Source: Micromonospora sp. C31
Lineage (GTDB): Bacteria > Actinomycetota > Actinomycetes > Mycobacteriales > Micromonosporaceae
Direction of reading: 5' to 3'
DNA length: 64,000 nt
Assembly: GCF_018070575.1 (NCBI RefSeq)
Contig: NZ_JAGPXN010000011.1
Location: 1 to 64,000 of the forward strand
Shown piece by piece: positions 17,281 to 25,813 of the stretch (the first letter of the stretch is position 1; each line of letters opens with the position of its first letter). A model generated the notes under the pieces. That model did no database searches. It had not been told where the DNA came from and saw nothing but the letters and a program-made list of their open reading frames with translations. Both the position numbers and the translations under genes were made by a program.

Positions 17281-18177
17281 TCAGGCGGGGACGTACAGCT
17301 CGTCGATCTCGGCCCGGGTGGGCAGCGCCACGGAGGCGCCGAGCCGGCGGGCGCAGGCCGCCCCGGCCGCCGCCGCCCAGCGCACCGCGTCGACCACGTC
17401 CCGGCCCTCGCCCCAGGCCACCGCGAGCGCGGCGGTGAAGGCGTCCCCGGCGGCCGTGGAGTCCACCGTGTCGACCTTGACCGCCGGCACGTGCACGGCG
17501 GTGCCGTCACGGTCGCCGTACCAGGCGCCCTCCGCGCCGAGGGTGAGCACCGCCCGGGGCACCAGGTCGAGCAGGGCCGACGGCTCGTCCCGGCCGCGTC
17601 CGGTGAGCGCCTGCGCCTCGGTCTCGTTGACCACCAGCAGATCCGTGGCCGCCAGCAGCTCCGGCGGCACCGGCACGGCCGGGGCGGCGTTGAGCACGAC
17701 CCGGGTGCCGGCCGCCCGGGCCTCGACGGCCGCCCCGGTCACCGTCGCGACCGGGACCTCCAGCTGCGCGAGCAGCACGTCCGCCCCGCGTACGGCGGTC
17801 AGCTCGGGCTCGGTCAGGCCGGTCATCGAGGCGTTGGCGCCCGGGCTGACCAGGATCGCGTTCTCGCCCTCGGCGTTGACCATCACCAGCGCCACCCCCG
17901 ACGTGCCGTACGTCGTGCGGAGCTGGTCGGTGTCGACCCCGGCGGCGGTGATCCGCGCCCGCAGGGTGACGCCGAACGAGTCGGAACCGATCGCCCCGAG
18001 GAAGACGCAGGAGGCGCCGGCCCGGGCCGCGGCGACGGCCTGGTTGGCGCCCTTGCCGCCGGGCACCATGACGAAGTCGGTGCCGAGCAGGGTCTCCCCC
18101 GGTCGGGGCAGGGCGGGGGCGGTGCCCACCAGATCCATGTTGGCGCTGCCCACCACGACGACCCGGGTCTGCCGCAT
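17281..18177 (-). CDS. Ribokinase (PfkB family)
   Basis: Sugar kinase of 298 aa phosphorylating ribose at O5 (expected). PfkB hallmarks: the N-terminal VVVGSANMDLVG, the substrate loop VPGGKGANQAVAAARAG, and the C-terminal ATP/anion-hole motif with catalytic Asp in DSTAAGDAFTAAL (first Gly of the usual GAGD changed to Ala). ATG at 18177 is chosen: AGGAGG lies 5 nt upstream, whereas the GTG two codons earlier would overlap that site. No ribose transporter or LacI regulator adjoins it. Confidence 0.9.
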   Translation of the reverse strand: MRQTRVVVVGSANMDLVGTAPALPRPGETLLGTDFVMVPGGKGANQAVAAARAGASCVFLGAIGSDSFGVTLRARITAAGVDTDQLRTTYGTSGVALVMVNAEGENAILVSPGANASMTGLTEPELTAVRGADVLLAQLEVPVATVTGAAVEARAAGTRVVLNAAPAVPVPPELLAATDLLVVNETEAQALTGRGRDEPSALLDLVPRAVLTLGAEGAWYGDRDGTAVHVPAVKVDTVDSTAAGDAFTAALAVAWGEGRDVVDAVRWAAAAGAACARRLGASVALPTRAEIDELYVPA

Positions 18178-18257
18178 CGCCACCTCCTCGCCGTCGCATG
18201 CGCTGCGGCGGAGTCTAGGGCCCCGGTGGCGGCTCCCGCCCGGGCCGGGGACGTCGG

Positions 18258-19052
18258 TCAGGCGGCGCGGGCGGTGAAGCGGTCGCCGGAGCGCTGGACG
18301 ACCAGCGGCAGCCCGAACGCCTTGGAGAGGTTGTCCCCGGTCAGGGTGTCGTCGAGGAGCCCCTGCGCGACCACCCCGCCCTCGCGCAGCAGCAGCGCGT
18401 GGGTGAAGCCGGGCGGGATCTCCTCCACGTGGTGGGTCACCAGCACCAGCGCCGGGGCGTCCGGGTCGTACGCCAGCTCGGCCAGCCGGGCGACCAGGTC
18501 CTCCCGCCCGCCCAGGTCGAGCCCGGCGGCGGGCTCGTCGAGCAGCAGCAGCTCCGGATCCGTCATCAGCGCGCGGGCGATCTGCACCCGCTTGCGTTCG
18601 CCCTCGGAGAGGGTGCCGTAGGTGCGCTCGGCGAGGCCGCCGATGCCGAGCTGACCCAGCAGGGCGCGGGCGCGGGCCTCGTCGCTGCTGTCGTAGCTCT
18701 CCCGCCAGCGCCCGAGCACCGACCAGGCGGCCGTGACGACGACGTCGCTGACCCGCTCGTCGGCGGGCACCCGCTCGGCGAGGGCGGCGGTGGAGAGACC
18801 GATGCGGGTGCGCAGCTCGTTGACGTCGGTGCGGCCGATCCGCTCGCCGAGCACGTGGGCGGTGCCGGTGGTGGGGTGCAGCCGCCCGGCGGCGAGGTTG
18901 AGCAGGGTCGTCTTACCGGCGCCGTTCGGCCCGAGCACCACCCAGCGCTCGTCCAGCTCGACCCGCCAGTCGACGTCGTGCAGCAGTGCGGTGCCAGCCC
19001 GGCGTACGCCGACGCCGTCGAGGCTGACCACCAGATCCTCGTCCCCAGTCAC
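18258..19052 (-). CDS. ABC transporter ATP-binding protein
   Basis: ATPase subunit of 264 aa: Walker A GPNGAGKTT, signature TLSEGERKRVQIARAL, Walker B LLLLDEPAAGLD, and switch His in VLVTHHVEEIPPG. The family resembles the YlmA/ModF-like solitary ATPases rather than exporters with a fused permease. No permease is adjacent, so it may work with a distant partner or in another role. GTG at 19052 (VTGDEDLVVSLDGVGV) gives the expected N-terminus; the extra upstream frame is not conserved-looking. Confidence 0.86.
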   Translation of the reverse strand: MTGDEDLVVSLDGVGVRRAGTALLHDVDWRVELDERWVVLGPNGAGKTTLLNLAAGRLHPTTGTAHVLGERIGRTDVNELRTRIGLSTAALAERVPADERVSDVVVTAAWSVLGRWRESYDSSDEARARALLGQLGIGGLAERTYGTLSEGERKRVQIARALMTDPELLLLDEPAAGLDLGGREDLVARLAELAYDPDAPALVLVTHHVEEIPPGFTHALLLREGGVVAQGLLDDTLTGDNLSKAFGLPLVVQRSGDRFTARAA

Positions 19053-19161
19053 CCGACCATCCAACCACGCACCGCCGGGGCACCCCCCACGGGTCACTAC
19101 CGGGCGGCGGCAAGACCTTGCAGCGCCCTGGGCAGCGATGAAATATTCCTTCGCATGACGC

Positions 19162-19204
19162 CCGCCCGCCGCCAACCCCGCCGAACCCGGTCGGCGGCGG
19201 GCGG
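19162..19204 (-). terminator. Hairpin downstream of ROK gene
   Basis: Perfect 12-bp stem, arms 19162-19173 and 19193-19204, 19-nt loop. It lies 35 nt past the ROK stop. A second small palindrome (ccggtgcgcaccgg) sits between. Confidence 0.5.
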
Positions 19205-19238
19205 CGCCCGGTGCGCACCGGCGGGCGGCCGGCCCCGG

Positions 19239-20414
19239 TCAGCCGACGGTCGAGCCGAAGACCTCGTCACGGACGGCGTCCAGGGCGGTGCGCAGCGCGC
19301 CCCGCAGGATCGGCTCCTCGGTCAGTCCGGTGGGCACCACCCGGGGGCGGACCAGCGTGATCGCCGCGACCTCGTGCTGCACCCGCTCGGCCAGCGCCGC
19401 CCCGCCGGCCTGGCCGACCTCGCCGGCGAGCACCACCAGCGGCGGGTCCAGCACCACGCAGGTGCTCGCCACACCCAGCGCCAACCGGCGGGCCACCTCG
19501 TCGAGCATCGGACCACCGGCGGTGCCGTCGGCCACCGCCGCCCGCACCGCCGCGGCGCCGCTGTCGTCCGGGTAGCCGTGCGCGCGGGCCAGGTCGCGGA
19601 CCGCGTCCGCGCCGATCAGCTGCTGGAACGCCGGCTTCGCCCGGCGGGAGACGTCACGCGGGATGGGCGCGCCGGGCACCGGCAGGTAGCCGATCTCGCC
19701 GGCCGCGCCGCTGCTGCCGTGGTGCAGCCGGTTGCCCAGCACGATCGCCAGGCCGACGCCGGCGCCGACCCAGACCAGCACGAAGTCCGTCAGCCCCTGG
19801 GCAGCGCCCGACTGCGCCTCGGCGACGGCGGCCAGGTTCACGTCGTTCTCGAAGACCACCGGGGTGTGCAGGTCGTCGCGGAGCGCGGCCAGCAGACCGG
19901 TGTGCCAGCGGGGCAGGTTGAAGGCGAACGTGATGTCGCCGGTGCCGGGGTCGACGAGGCCCGGGGTGCCCAGCACGATGCGCCGTACGCTCGACAGTTG
20001 CGCCCCGGCGCTGCTCGCGGCCCGGACGACCGCGTTGTGCACGACCCCCACGGGGTCGTCGGTGTCCTGGGTCGACTGCTCGACGCGGCCGATCACCGCG
20101 CCGGTGATGTCGGCGCAGGCGGCGACCACCCGGTCGGCGCCCACGTCAACCCCGACCACGTGCGCGCTGCCCGGCCGTACGGCGTAGAGCTGGGCGTTGG
20201 GCCCCCGCCCGCCGGCCTGCTCGCCGACGCGGGCGACCAGCCCCCGCTCCTCGAGCCGCTCGACGAGCTGGGAGGCGGTGACCTTGGACAACCCGGTCAG
20301 CTCGCCGAGCCGGGCCCGGGTGAGTGGCCCCCGCTCCAGCAGCAGCTCCAACGCCGCGCGGTCGTTGAGCGCCCGCAACAGGCGGGGGGTGCCGGGCAGC
20401 CGGGTCGCACTCAT
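19239..20414 (-). CDS. ROK-family transcriptional regulator
   Basis: Sugar-responsive repressor of 391 aa. The N-terminal winged helix (about 8-65) contains LTRARLGELTGLSKVTASQL. The ROK sugar-kinase-like domain follows (VGVDVGADRVVAACADITG, VFENDVNLAAVAEA, GAGVGLAIVLGN, GSSGAAGEIGYLPV). The zinc-binding CxCGxxGC block that normally follows the GEIGH motif is absent, and His of GEIGH is Tyr here. That suggests a pure regulator or an unusual ligand. It is divergent from the GH3 hexosaminidase gene, a natural target (amino-sugar catabolism, inferred). ATG at 20414 has an upstream GAGG-type ribosome site. Confidence 0.88.
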   Translation of the reverse strand: MSATRLPGTPRLLRALNDRAALELLLERGPLTRARLGELTGLSKVTASQLVERLEERGLVARVGEQAGGRGPNAQLYAVRPGSAHVVGVDVGADRVVAACADITGAVIGRVEQSTQDTDDPVGVVHNAVVRAASSAGAQLSSVRRIVLGTPGLVDPGTGDITFAFNLPRWHTGLLAALRDDLHTPVVFENDVNLAAVAEAQSGAAQGLTDFVLVWVGAGVGLAIVLGNRLHHGSSGAAGEIGYLPVPGAPIPRDVSRRAKPAFQQLIGADAVRDLARAHGYPDDSGAAAVRAAVADGTAGGPMLDEVARRLALGVASTCVVLDPPLVVLAGEVGQAGGAALAERVQHEVAAITLVRPRVVPTGLTEEPILRGALRTALDAVRDEVFGSTVG

Positions 20415-20426
20415 GCCACGTCCTCT

Positions 20427-20449
20427 AGTTTTGATAAACCTTGCTAACT
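20427..20449. promoter_or_regulatory. Candidate ROK operator in divergent promoter
   Basis: An AT-rich island in GC-rich surroundings, bounded by agtt and aact. It is an imperfect inverted repeat between the divergent ROK and hexosaminidase genes. ROK repressors bind AT-rich palindromes, but this match is weak. Confidence 0.35.
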
Positions 20450-20582
20450 GTAAACCGACCTGCGAGCGGGTAGCCGACAGCGTATCGGCCGCCCGGGAGC
20501 CGGGTGCTCGGCCGACCCGGTACGTCACCGACCCCCGCCGGTACGACTTCGCGTGCCGCCGGGGACGAAAGGGGAAGATCAC

Positions 20583-22034
20583 GTGGGGCTGGATCCAGGA
20601 CTGCGCCGGCTCGCGCTCGGCACGCTGCTCGCCGCGTATCCGGGGCCGGTTCCCCCGGGCTGGGCTGTCGACCTGGTCGCCGAGGGGCTCGCCGGGCACA
20701 CCCTGTTCGGCACCAACGTCCACGACCCGGGGCAGGTGGCGGCGAGCACCGCCGCTCTGCGGGCCGGCCGCCCCGACGTGCTGATCGCGATCGACGAGGA
20801 GGGCGGCGACGTCACCCGGCTGGCGCACGCCACCGGCAGCCCGTACCCGGGCAACGCCGCGCTCGGCGCGATCGACGAGCTGACGCTGACCCGCCGGGTC
20901 TACGAGGCCATCGGCGCGGAGCTGGCCGGCCTCGGCGTGACCGTCAACCTCGCGCCGACCGTGGACGTGAACACCGCCGACGAGAACCCGGTGATCGGCA
21001 CCCGCTCGTTCGGCGCCGACCCGGCCCGGGTCGCCGCGCACTCCGCCGCCGCCGTCGGCGGACTCCAGGCCGCCGGGGTCGCCGCCTGCGCCAAGCACTT
21101 CCCCGGGCACGGCGCGACGGTCGCCGACTCCCACCACGAGCTGCCCACCGTGGACGTGCCGCTCGACGTGCTGCGCCGCCGCGACCTGCCGCCGTTCGCC
21201 GCGGTCGTCGCCGCCGGCGCGCAGGCCGTCATGACCGCGCACATCCGGGTGCCGGCGCTGACCGGCGACGGCCCCGCCACGTTCAGTCGGGCGGTCCTGG
21301 TCGACCTGCTCCGCGGCGAGTACGGCTTCACCGGCACGGTCATCACCGACGCGCTGGAGATGAAGGGCGCCGCCGTGGCGGCCGGTGGGATCGGCCCGGC
21401 CGCCGTCCGCGCCCTCGCCGCCGGCGCCGACCTGCTGTGCATCGGCGCCCAGGTCGACGCCGAACTGGTCGAGCGGGTGGTCGCGGAGATCGTCGGGGCG
21501 CTCGCCGACGGGCGCCTCGACCGGGCGCGGGTGGAGGAGGCGGCCGGCCGCGCCGCCGCGCTCGCCGCCTGGACCCGGGCCGCCGGCACGGCGTCCGCCG
21601 CCCCCGAGGGTCTCGGGTACGCCGCGGCGCGTCGCGCCGTGCGGGTGGAGGGGGAACTGGCCGGCCTGGACCGTCCGCTGGTCGTCCAGCTGCACGCCGC
21701 GTCGACGATCGCCGAGGGGCGGGTGCCGTGGGGCCTCGGCCCGCACCTGGACGGCGCGCAGGAGCTGCGGGTGGTCGCCACCGAGACCGGGCCGGCCGCC
21801 CTGCGCCAGCTCGCCGGGGACCGGCCGATCGTGCTGGTCGGCCGCCACCTGCACCGGCTGCCAGGCGGAGCGGAGCTGGTGACCGCGTTGGCCGCCGAGC
21901 ACCCGGTGACCGTGGTCGAGATGGGCTGGCCCTCCCGGTGGCGTCCGGCCGGCGTGCGGGCGTTCGTCACCACGTACGGCGCGAGCCGCGCCTGCGGTCG
22001 GGCGGCCGCCGAGGTGCTCGGCCTGACCGGCTGA
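20583..22034 (+). CDS. Glycoside hydrolase family 3 beta-N-acetylhexosaminidase (NagZ-like)
   Basis: Enzyme of 483 aa expected to remove terminal GlcNAc, for example from muropeptides or chitooligosaccharides. GH3 features: VLIAIDEEGGDVTRL, the KHFPGHGATVADSHHELP loop (Lys171; catalytic His/Asp dyad typical of NagZ), and the nucleophile Asp256 in VITDALEMKGA. A C-terminal domain (about 330-483) follows, longer than minimal NagZ. GTG at 20583 was picked because aaagggg lies 8 nt upstream; an ATG-like start 30 nt earlier is possible. There is no signal peptide, so it is cytoplasmic. It is probably controlled by the divergent ROK regulator. Confidence 0.9.
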   Translation: MGLDPGLRRLALGTLLAAYPGPVPPGWAVDLVAEGLAGHTLFGTNVHDPGQVAASTAALRAGRPDVLIAIDEEGGDVTRLAHATGSPYPGNAALGAIDELTLTRRVYEAIGAELAGLGVTVNLAPTVDVNTADENPVIGTRSFGADPARVAAHSAAAVGGLQAAGVAACAKHFPGHGATVADSHHELPTVDVPLDVLRRRDLPPFAAVVAAGAQAVMTAHIRVPALTGDGPATFSRAVLVDLLRGEYGFTGTVITDALEMKGAAVAAGGIGPAAVRALAAGADLLCIGAQVDAELVERVVAEIVGALADGRLDRARVEEAAGRAAALAAWTRAAGTASAAPEGLGYAAARRAVRVEGELAGLDRPLVVQLHAASTIAEGRVPWGLGPHLDGAQELRVVATETGPAALRQLAGDRPIVLVGRHLHRLPGGAELVTALAAEHPVTVVEMGWPSRWRPAGVRAFVTTYGASRACGRAAAEVLGLTG

Positions 22035-22229
22035 CGCCCGCGCCACCGGGTGCCCGCCGGGCGGCGGCCCCGGCGGCCCCGTCGGCCAGCAGGTGCACCG
22101 TGAACCAGGTCACGCCACCTGGCGCACCCGGCCAGGCCGAGGACCCGCCTCCCGTCACCGAGCAACGGATCGGTTGGTTGCCCCCGGCCCGGCCCGCTTC
22201 GACCGGTCCCGGCCTGGGTATGCGACGGC

Positions 22230-23432
22230 ATGACCGCCACCGACCCCTGGCACCGGGCCCTGGCCGACCTCGTGTCCCGGTCCCACCGGCTACCCCCGGA
22301 CGAGCTCGCGGCCCTGGTCGACGCCGTGCTCCGGCCGCTGGGCGTGTCGGCGACCGTGTACCTGGTCGACGCCGAGCAGCGCGGCCTGCGCCCGCTGCCC
22401 GGGGCGGACCGACCGACGTCGGAGGTGCTGCCGATCGACACCAGTCTGGCCGGGCACGCCTTCACCCAGCTCGAGGTGCACGCGGGCCTGGGGCCGCCGC
22501 CCCGGCTGTGGGTGCCGATCGTCAACGGCACCGACCGGCTGGGCCTGCTGGAGGTGTTCCCGCCGGCCGACGCCGACCTCGCCGACGAGTCGCTGCGCGA
22601 CGGCTGCCGGCTCATCTCCGGCCTGGTCGGCCACCTGGTGACCAGCAAGAGGGACTACGGGGACGTCCTGCACCGCGCGCGCCGCAGCCGGCCGATGGGG
22701 GTCTCCGCCGAGCTGCTCTGGAACCTGCTCCCACCGCTGACCTTCGCCACCTCGGAGGCCGTGGTCAGCGCCCTGCTCGAGCCCTGCTACGAGGTGGGCG
22801 GCGACGCCTTCGACTACGCCGTGCACGGCGGGGTCCTGACGGTGGCGATCCTCGACGGCGTCGGTCACGGCCTGCCGGCGGTGCTCACCACCTCGGTGGC
22901 GCTGGCCGCGCTGCGGGCCGCCCGGCGGGCCGGCTCGGACCTGCCGGGTCTGGCGCGCGCCGTGGACGCCGCGATCATGGCCCAGTGGCAGGACGCGCGG
23001 TTCGTCACCGCGGTGCTCGCCGAGTTCGACACCGGTTCCGGGCTGCTGCGCTACGTCAACGCGGGGCACCCGCCGCCGGTGCTGCTGCGCCGAGGTCGGG
23101 CGGTACGGGAACTGGCCGAGGGCCGCCGGCTCCCGCTGGGTCTGCCGGACGAGCGCGTCGAGGTCGCCGCGACCCGGCTGGAGCCCGGCGACCGGCTGCT
23201 GCTGCACACCGACGGCGTGACCGAGGCGCGCGACCCGGCGGGCGAGATGTTCGGGCTGTCCCGCCTGGCGGACCTCGCCGAACGGCACATCGGTTCCGGG
23301 CTGCCGGCCGCGGAGACGCTGCGCCGCCTCAGTCACGCGGTGACGGAGCACCAGGGCGGTACGCACCGGGACGACGCGACGCTGATGCTCGTCGAGTGGT
23401 CCGCGGCGGCGTCGGCGAACGCGGGGCTCTGA
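22230..23432 (+). CDS. GAF-SpoIIE (PP2C-type) serine phosphatase
   Basis: Protein of 400 aa with an N-terminal GAF-like sensor (about 20-135: VDAVLRPLGVSATVYLVD, LWVPIVNGTDRLGLLEVF) and a C-terminal SpoIIE/PP2C domain (about 165-390). Metal-binding and fold motifs include YEVGGDAFDYAV, ILDGVGHGLPAVL, NAGHPPPVLLRRG and HTDGVTEARDPAGEMFG. Such phosphatases dephosphorylate STAS anti-anti-sigma factors. A STAS protein is encoded convergently 5 nt away, making a likely enzyme-substrate pair. The sensed signal is unknown. Confidence 0.9.
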   Translation: MTATDPWHRALADLVSRSHRLPPDELAALVDAVLRPLGVSATVYLVDAEQRGLRPLPGADRPTSEVLPIDTSLAGHAFTQLEVHAGLGPPPRLWVPIVNGTDRLGLLEVFPPADADLADESLRDGCRLISGLVGHLVTSKRDYGDVLHRARRSRPMGVSAELLWNLLPPLTFATSEAVVSALLEPCYEVGGDAFDYAVHGGVLTVAILDGVGHGLPAVLTTSVALAALRAARRAGSDLPGLARAVDAAIMAQWQDARFVTAVLAEFDTGSGLLRYVNAGHPPPVLLRRGRAVRELAEGRRLPLGLPDERVEVAATRLEPGDRLLLHTDGVTEARDPAGEMFGLSRLADLAERHIGSGLPAAETLRRLSHAVTEHQGGTHRDDATLMLVEWSAAASANAGL

Positions 23433-23437
23433 GCCGC

Positions 23438-23794
23438 TCAGTCCAGCCCACGCCACCCGCGCGCGACGGTCCGTCCGGTCTCGGAGTCGGCGAGCCCGAG
23501 CAGGGCGCCGACCCCGGTGATCCGCAGGACCCGCGCCACCCCCGGTTGCGGCCCGGTCACCCGCAGCGGTACGTCGCGCTCGCGGCCCACGGCGGCGCCG
23601 TGCACCAGGACGCGTACGCCGCTGGAGTCCATGAACCGCACGTCGGTGAGATCGACGACGACCTCCCGGACGTCGGGCCGGCGCAGCGCCTCGGTGAGCG
23701 TCGCCTCGAGCCCGGCGGCGTTGGCCATGTCGATCTCGCCGGTCGGGCGCAGGACCACCTGCCCCGGCTCCGTCTTGCGCGTACGCCGGTCCAT
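23438..23794 (-). CDS. STAS-domain anti-anti-sigma factor
   Basis: Small protein of 118 aa with the STAS fold: VVLRPTGEIDMANAAGLEAT, VVVDLTDVRFMDSSGVRVLV with the phosphorylatable Ser in DSSG, and LRVTGPQPGVARVLRITG. It is expected to bind an anti-sigma kinase when dephosphorylated. ATG at 23794 (MDRRTRKTEPG) is used; a longer frame reaching into the operator region upstream looks non-coding. It converges on the SpoIIE-type phosphatase gene. Confidence 0.88.
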   Translation of the reverse strand: MDRRTRKTEPGQVVLRPTGEIDMANAAGLEATLTEALRRPDVREVVVDLTDVRFMDSSGVRVLVHGAAVGRERDVPLRVTGPQPGVARVLRITGVGALLGLADSETGRTVARGWRGLD

Positions 23795-23890
23795 GCCCCG
23801 CCTCACCGTCGAAGGACGCGCCGGCACCGGCGCGACTCGACCATACCGACCCCCGCCCGGCCGGGCCACGCCGACGACCACACCGAGCCA

Positions 23891-23906
23891 CTTGAACACG
23901 TTCAAG
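23891..23906. promoter_or_regulatory. Palindromic operator 1 (TetR-type)
   Basis: Perfect 16-bp palindrome cttgaacacgttcaag. Its TTGAAC half is also the -35 element of the promoter that follows. Confidence 0.82.
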
Positions 23907-23920
23907 ATGTCGCCTACGCT
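23892..23920 (+). promoter_or_regulatory. Promoter of the membrane protein-DCC-TetR operon
   Basis: -35 TTGAAC (23892-23897), 17-bp spacer, -10 TACGCT (23915-23920). The two palindromes cover the -35 and the predicted start region, a classic repression layout. Confidence 0.65.
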
Positions 23921-23933
23921 CGGGCGGCGATAG

Positions 23934-23947
23934 TTGAACACGTTCAA
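23934..23947. promoter_or_regulatory. Palindromic operator 2 (TetR-type)
   Basis: Perfect 14-bp palindrome ttgaacacgttcaa, the same core as operator 1. Centres are 42 bp apart, four helical turns. It lies just upstream of the ribosome site of the gene at 23962. Confidence 0.82.
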
Positions 23948-23961
23948 GGGAGGCGTCCGCG

Positions 23962-24459
23962 ATGGACACGAAGGTCTGGATGTACCTGGTCTACCTCGGC
24001 ATCAGCATCGGGCTGACGGTCTGGGTGGCCCGGGCGCTGTCACGCAACGGACTGGTCTTCCTCGAGGAGGTGTTCGCCGACGAGCGGCTGGCCAGAGCCG
24101 TGAACAGCCTGCTCGTCGTCGGCTTCTACCTGCTCAACCTCGGCTACGTCACGGTGGCGATGAAGCACCCCGACCCGGTCGGGTCCACCGCCCAGGCGAT
24201 GGAGGAGCTCTCCCTCAAGATCGGCCTCGTGCTGCTGGTGCTCGGCGCGCTGCACTTCTTCAACGTCTTCGCGCTCGGCCGGTACCGCCGCGGTCGGCTA
24301 CGGCAGCTCGCCACCCATCCGCCGCTCGCGCCGGTCGGCCGGCTGCCGATGCCACCCGCGCCACGCGGCGGCCACCCCGCCGGACCGCATCCCGCCGGAC
24401 CGCACCCCGCCGGACCGGGGGCGGAGACCGGGCCGGTCGGCGGCCCGCCGGCCCGATGA
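23962..24459 (+). CDS. Hypothetical membrane protein, first gene of TetR operon
   Basis: Protein of 165 aa, family not recognised. It has three predicted membrane helices (MYLVYLGISIGLTVWVARAL, NSLLVVGFYLLNLGYVTVAM, LKIGLVLLVLGALHFFNVFA) and a Pro/His/Gly-rich cytoplasmic tail with the repeat PHPAG. A ribosome site (aagggagg) precedes the ATG. It overlaps the next gene by 4 nt (ATGA), and the operon ends with a TetR regulator. The tail repeat looks low-complexity. Confidence 0.8.
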   Translation: MDTKVWMYLVYLGISIGLTVWVARALSRNGLVFLEEVFADERLARAVNSLLVVGFYLLNLGYVTVAMKHPDPVGSTAQAMEELSLKIGLVLLVLGALHFFNVFALGRYRRGRLRQLATHPPLAPVGRLPMPPAPRGGHPAGPHPAGPHPAGPGAETGPVGGPPAR

Positions 24460-24950
24460 CCGCCGGGCCCGCCGGCGGGTCGGGAGGGCTCCCGGACGCC
24501 ACCGCACACGGGGGCGGTGGCGTCCGCGGGTTCGCCGTCCTGTACGACGCGCACTGCCCGCTCTGCCGGGCCGCGCGGCGCTGGCTGGCGTCCCGCGCCC
24601 AACTCGTACCCCTGGAGTTCGTGGCAGCCGGCTCGGCGGAGGCCCGGCGGCGCTTCCCCGGCCTGGACCACGACGCCACGCTGCGGGATCTCACCGTGGT
24701 CGCGGACACCGGCGAGGTGTACGCGGGCGACGGCGCCTGGCTGGCCTGCCTCTGGGCCCTGGCCGACCACCGGGGCGCCGCCGAGCGGCTGGCCCGCCCG
24801 CACCTGCTGCCGCTGGCCCGGCGGGTGGTCGCCGCCGCTTCCGCGGTCCGGGAACACGTGCGCGACCCGTGGGCGGAGCCGGGCGACGACCCGGCGGGAT
24901 ACGGTGGCCCCGATGACCGAGCAGACTGCGCCGACGACCGCTGCGGGTGA
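24456..24950 (+). CDS. DCC-family thiol-disulfide oxidoreductase (DUF393)
   Basis: Protein of 164 aa with the DCC signature at residues 27-42, VLYDAHCPLCRAARRWL (D-x-x-C-x-x-C), of the DUF393 family related to thioredoxins. A Gly-rich N-terminal extension precedes the domain. The C-terminal part (after about 125) is acidic and probably disordered. It starts with an ATGA overlap and ends inside the TetR gene, so all three genes are coupled. Role by family: thiol-disulfide exchange of unknown substrate, perhaps linked to the membrane protein upstream. Confidence 0.85.
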   Translation: MTAGPAGGSGGLPDATAHGGGGVRGFAVLYDAHCPLCRAARRWLASRAQLVPLEFVAAGSAEARRRFPGLDHDATLRDLTVVADTGEVYAGDGAWLACLWALADHRGAAERLARPHLLPLARRVVAAASAVREHVRDPWAEPGDDPAGYGGPDDRADCADDRCG

Positions 24951-25611
24951 GCCGGCGACCGCGCGCGGCGAGCAGACCCGGCAGCTCATCCTGGACACCG
25001 CCATGCGGCTGTTCCGCGAGCGCGGTTACGCCCGGACCACCATGCGCGCCATCGCGCAGGAGGCCGGGGTGGCGGTGGGCAACGCCTACTACTACTTCGG
25101 CTCGAAGGAACACCTGATCCAGGAGTTCTACGCCCACGCCCAGGCGGAGCACCGGGCGACGGCCGGGCCGGTGCTCGCCCGGGAGACCGACCTCGCCGCC
25201 CGGCTGGCCGGGGTGATGCACGCCGGGATCGACGTGCTCACGCCGTCGCACTCCTTCGCCGCCAGCTTCTTCAAGACGGCGGCGGAGCCGACCTCCCCGC
25301 TGAGCCCTTTCTCGGCGGAGTCCTCCGGCCCGCGCGAGGCGGCGATCGGGCTCTTCGCCGAGGCGCTGGACGGCTCCACCGCCCGGTTCGACCCGGAGTT
25401 GCGCCCGCACCTGCCGGAGCTGCTCTGGCTGGCGTACATGGGGGTGGTGCTCCACTGGGTCTACGACCGTTCGCCCGGTCAGGCCCGCACCCGAGAGCTC
25501 ATCGACGGCGCGGTGCCGTTGGTCGACCGGCTGGTGGGGCTGTCGCGGTTGCGCGTGCTGCGCCCGGTGACCCGGCAGGTTCTCGACCTCATTCGCACGC
25601 TGCGTCACTGA
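24913..25611 (+). CDS. TetR-family transcriptional regulator
   Basis: Regulator of 232 aa. The N-terminal HTH (about 17-65) reads RQLILDTAMRLFRERGYA, TMRAIAQEAGVAVGNAYYYF. A ligand-binding helical domain follows (LARETDLAARLAGVMHAGI, ELLWLAYMGVVLHWVYD). It is the last gene of a three-gene overlapping operon (38-nt overlap with the DCC gene). The two palindromes in front of the operon are its probable operators, giving autoregulation. Confidence 0.92.
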   Translation: MTEQTAPTTAAGEPATARGEQTRQLILDTAMRLFRERGYARTTMRAIAQEAGVAVGNAYYYFGSKEHLIQEFYAHAQAEHRATAGPVLARETDLAARLAGVMHAGIDVLTPSHSFAASFFKTAAEPTSPLSPFSAESSGPREAAIGLFAEALDGSTARFDPELRPHLPELLWLAYMGVVLHWVYDRSPGQARTRELIDGAVPLVDRLVGLSRLRVLRPVTRQVLDLIRTLRH

Positions 25612-25755
25612 CCCGTACGACGCCATCCTCCGAATAGCCGCAGGTCAGGATCCGTTAGTCGACACCAGGATCGCACCGTGGCATCTTGCCGTCACCCCGA
25701 TGGATACGTAGCGTGATGGGCACGCACACCACCCACGGGGGCCTGGGGGGAGACT

Positions 25756-25791
25756 GCGGACCGTGGATCCGGCCCGGGAACCACGGTCCGC
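25756..25791. terminator. Bidirectional terminator
   Basis: Perfect 11-bp stem, arms 25756-25766 and 25781-25791, 14-nt loop. It sits in the 200-bp convergent gap between the TetR and GNAT genes. Confidence 0.6.
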
Positions 25792-25813
25792 GCCCCACCG
25801 CCCGGGCGCGCGC

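Noticed and set aside
25612..25755. Small gene in the TetR-GNAT convergent gap
   Set aside because: Frames here run into the GNAT gene in antisense and lack ribosome sites or sensible composition.
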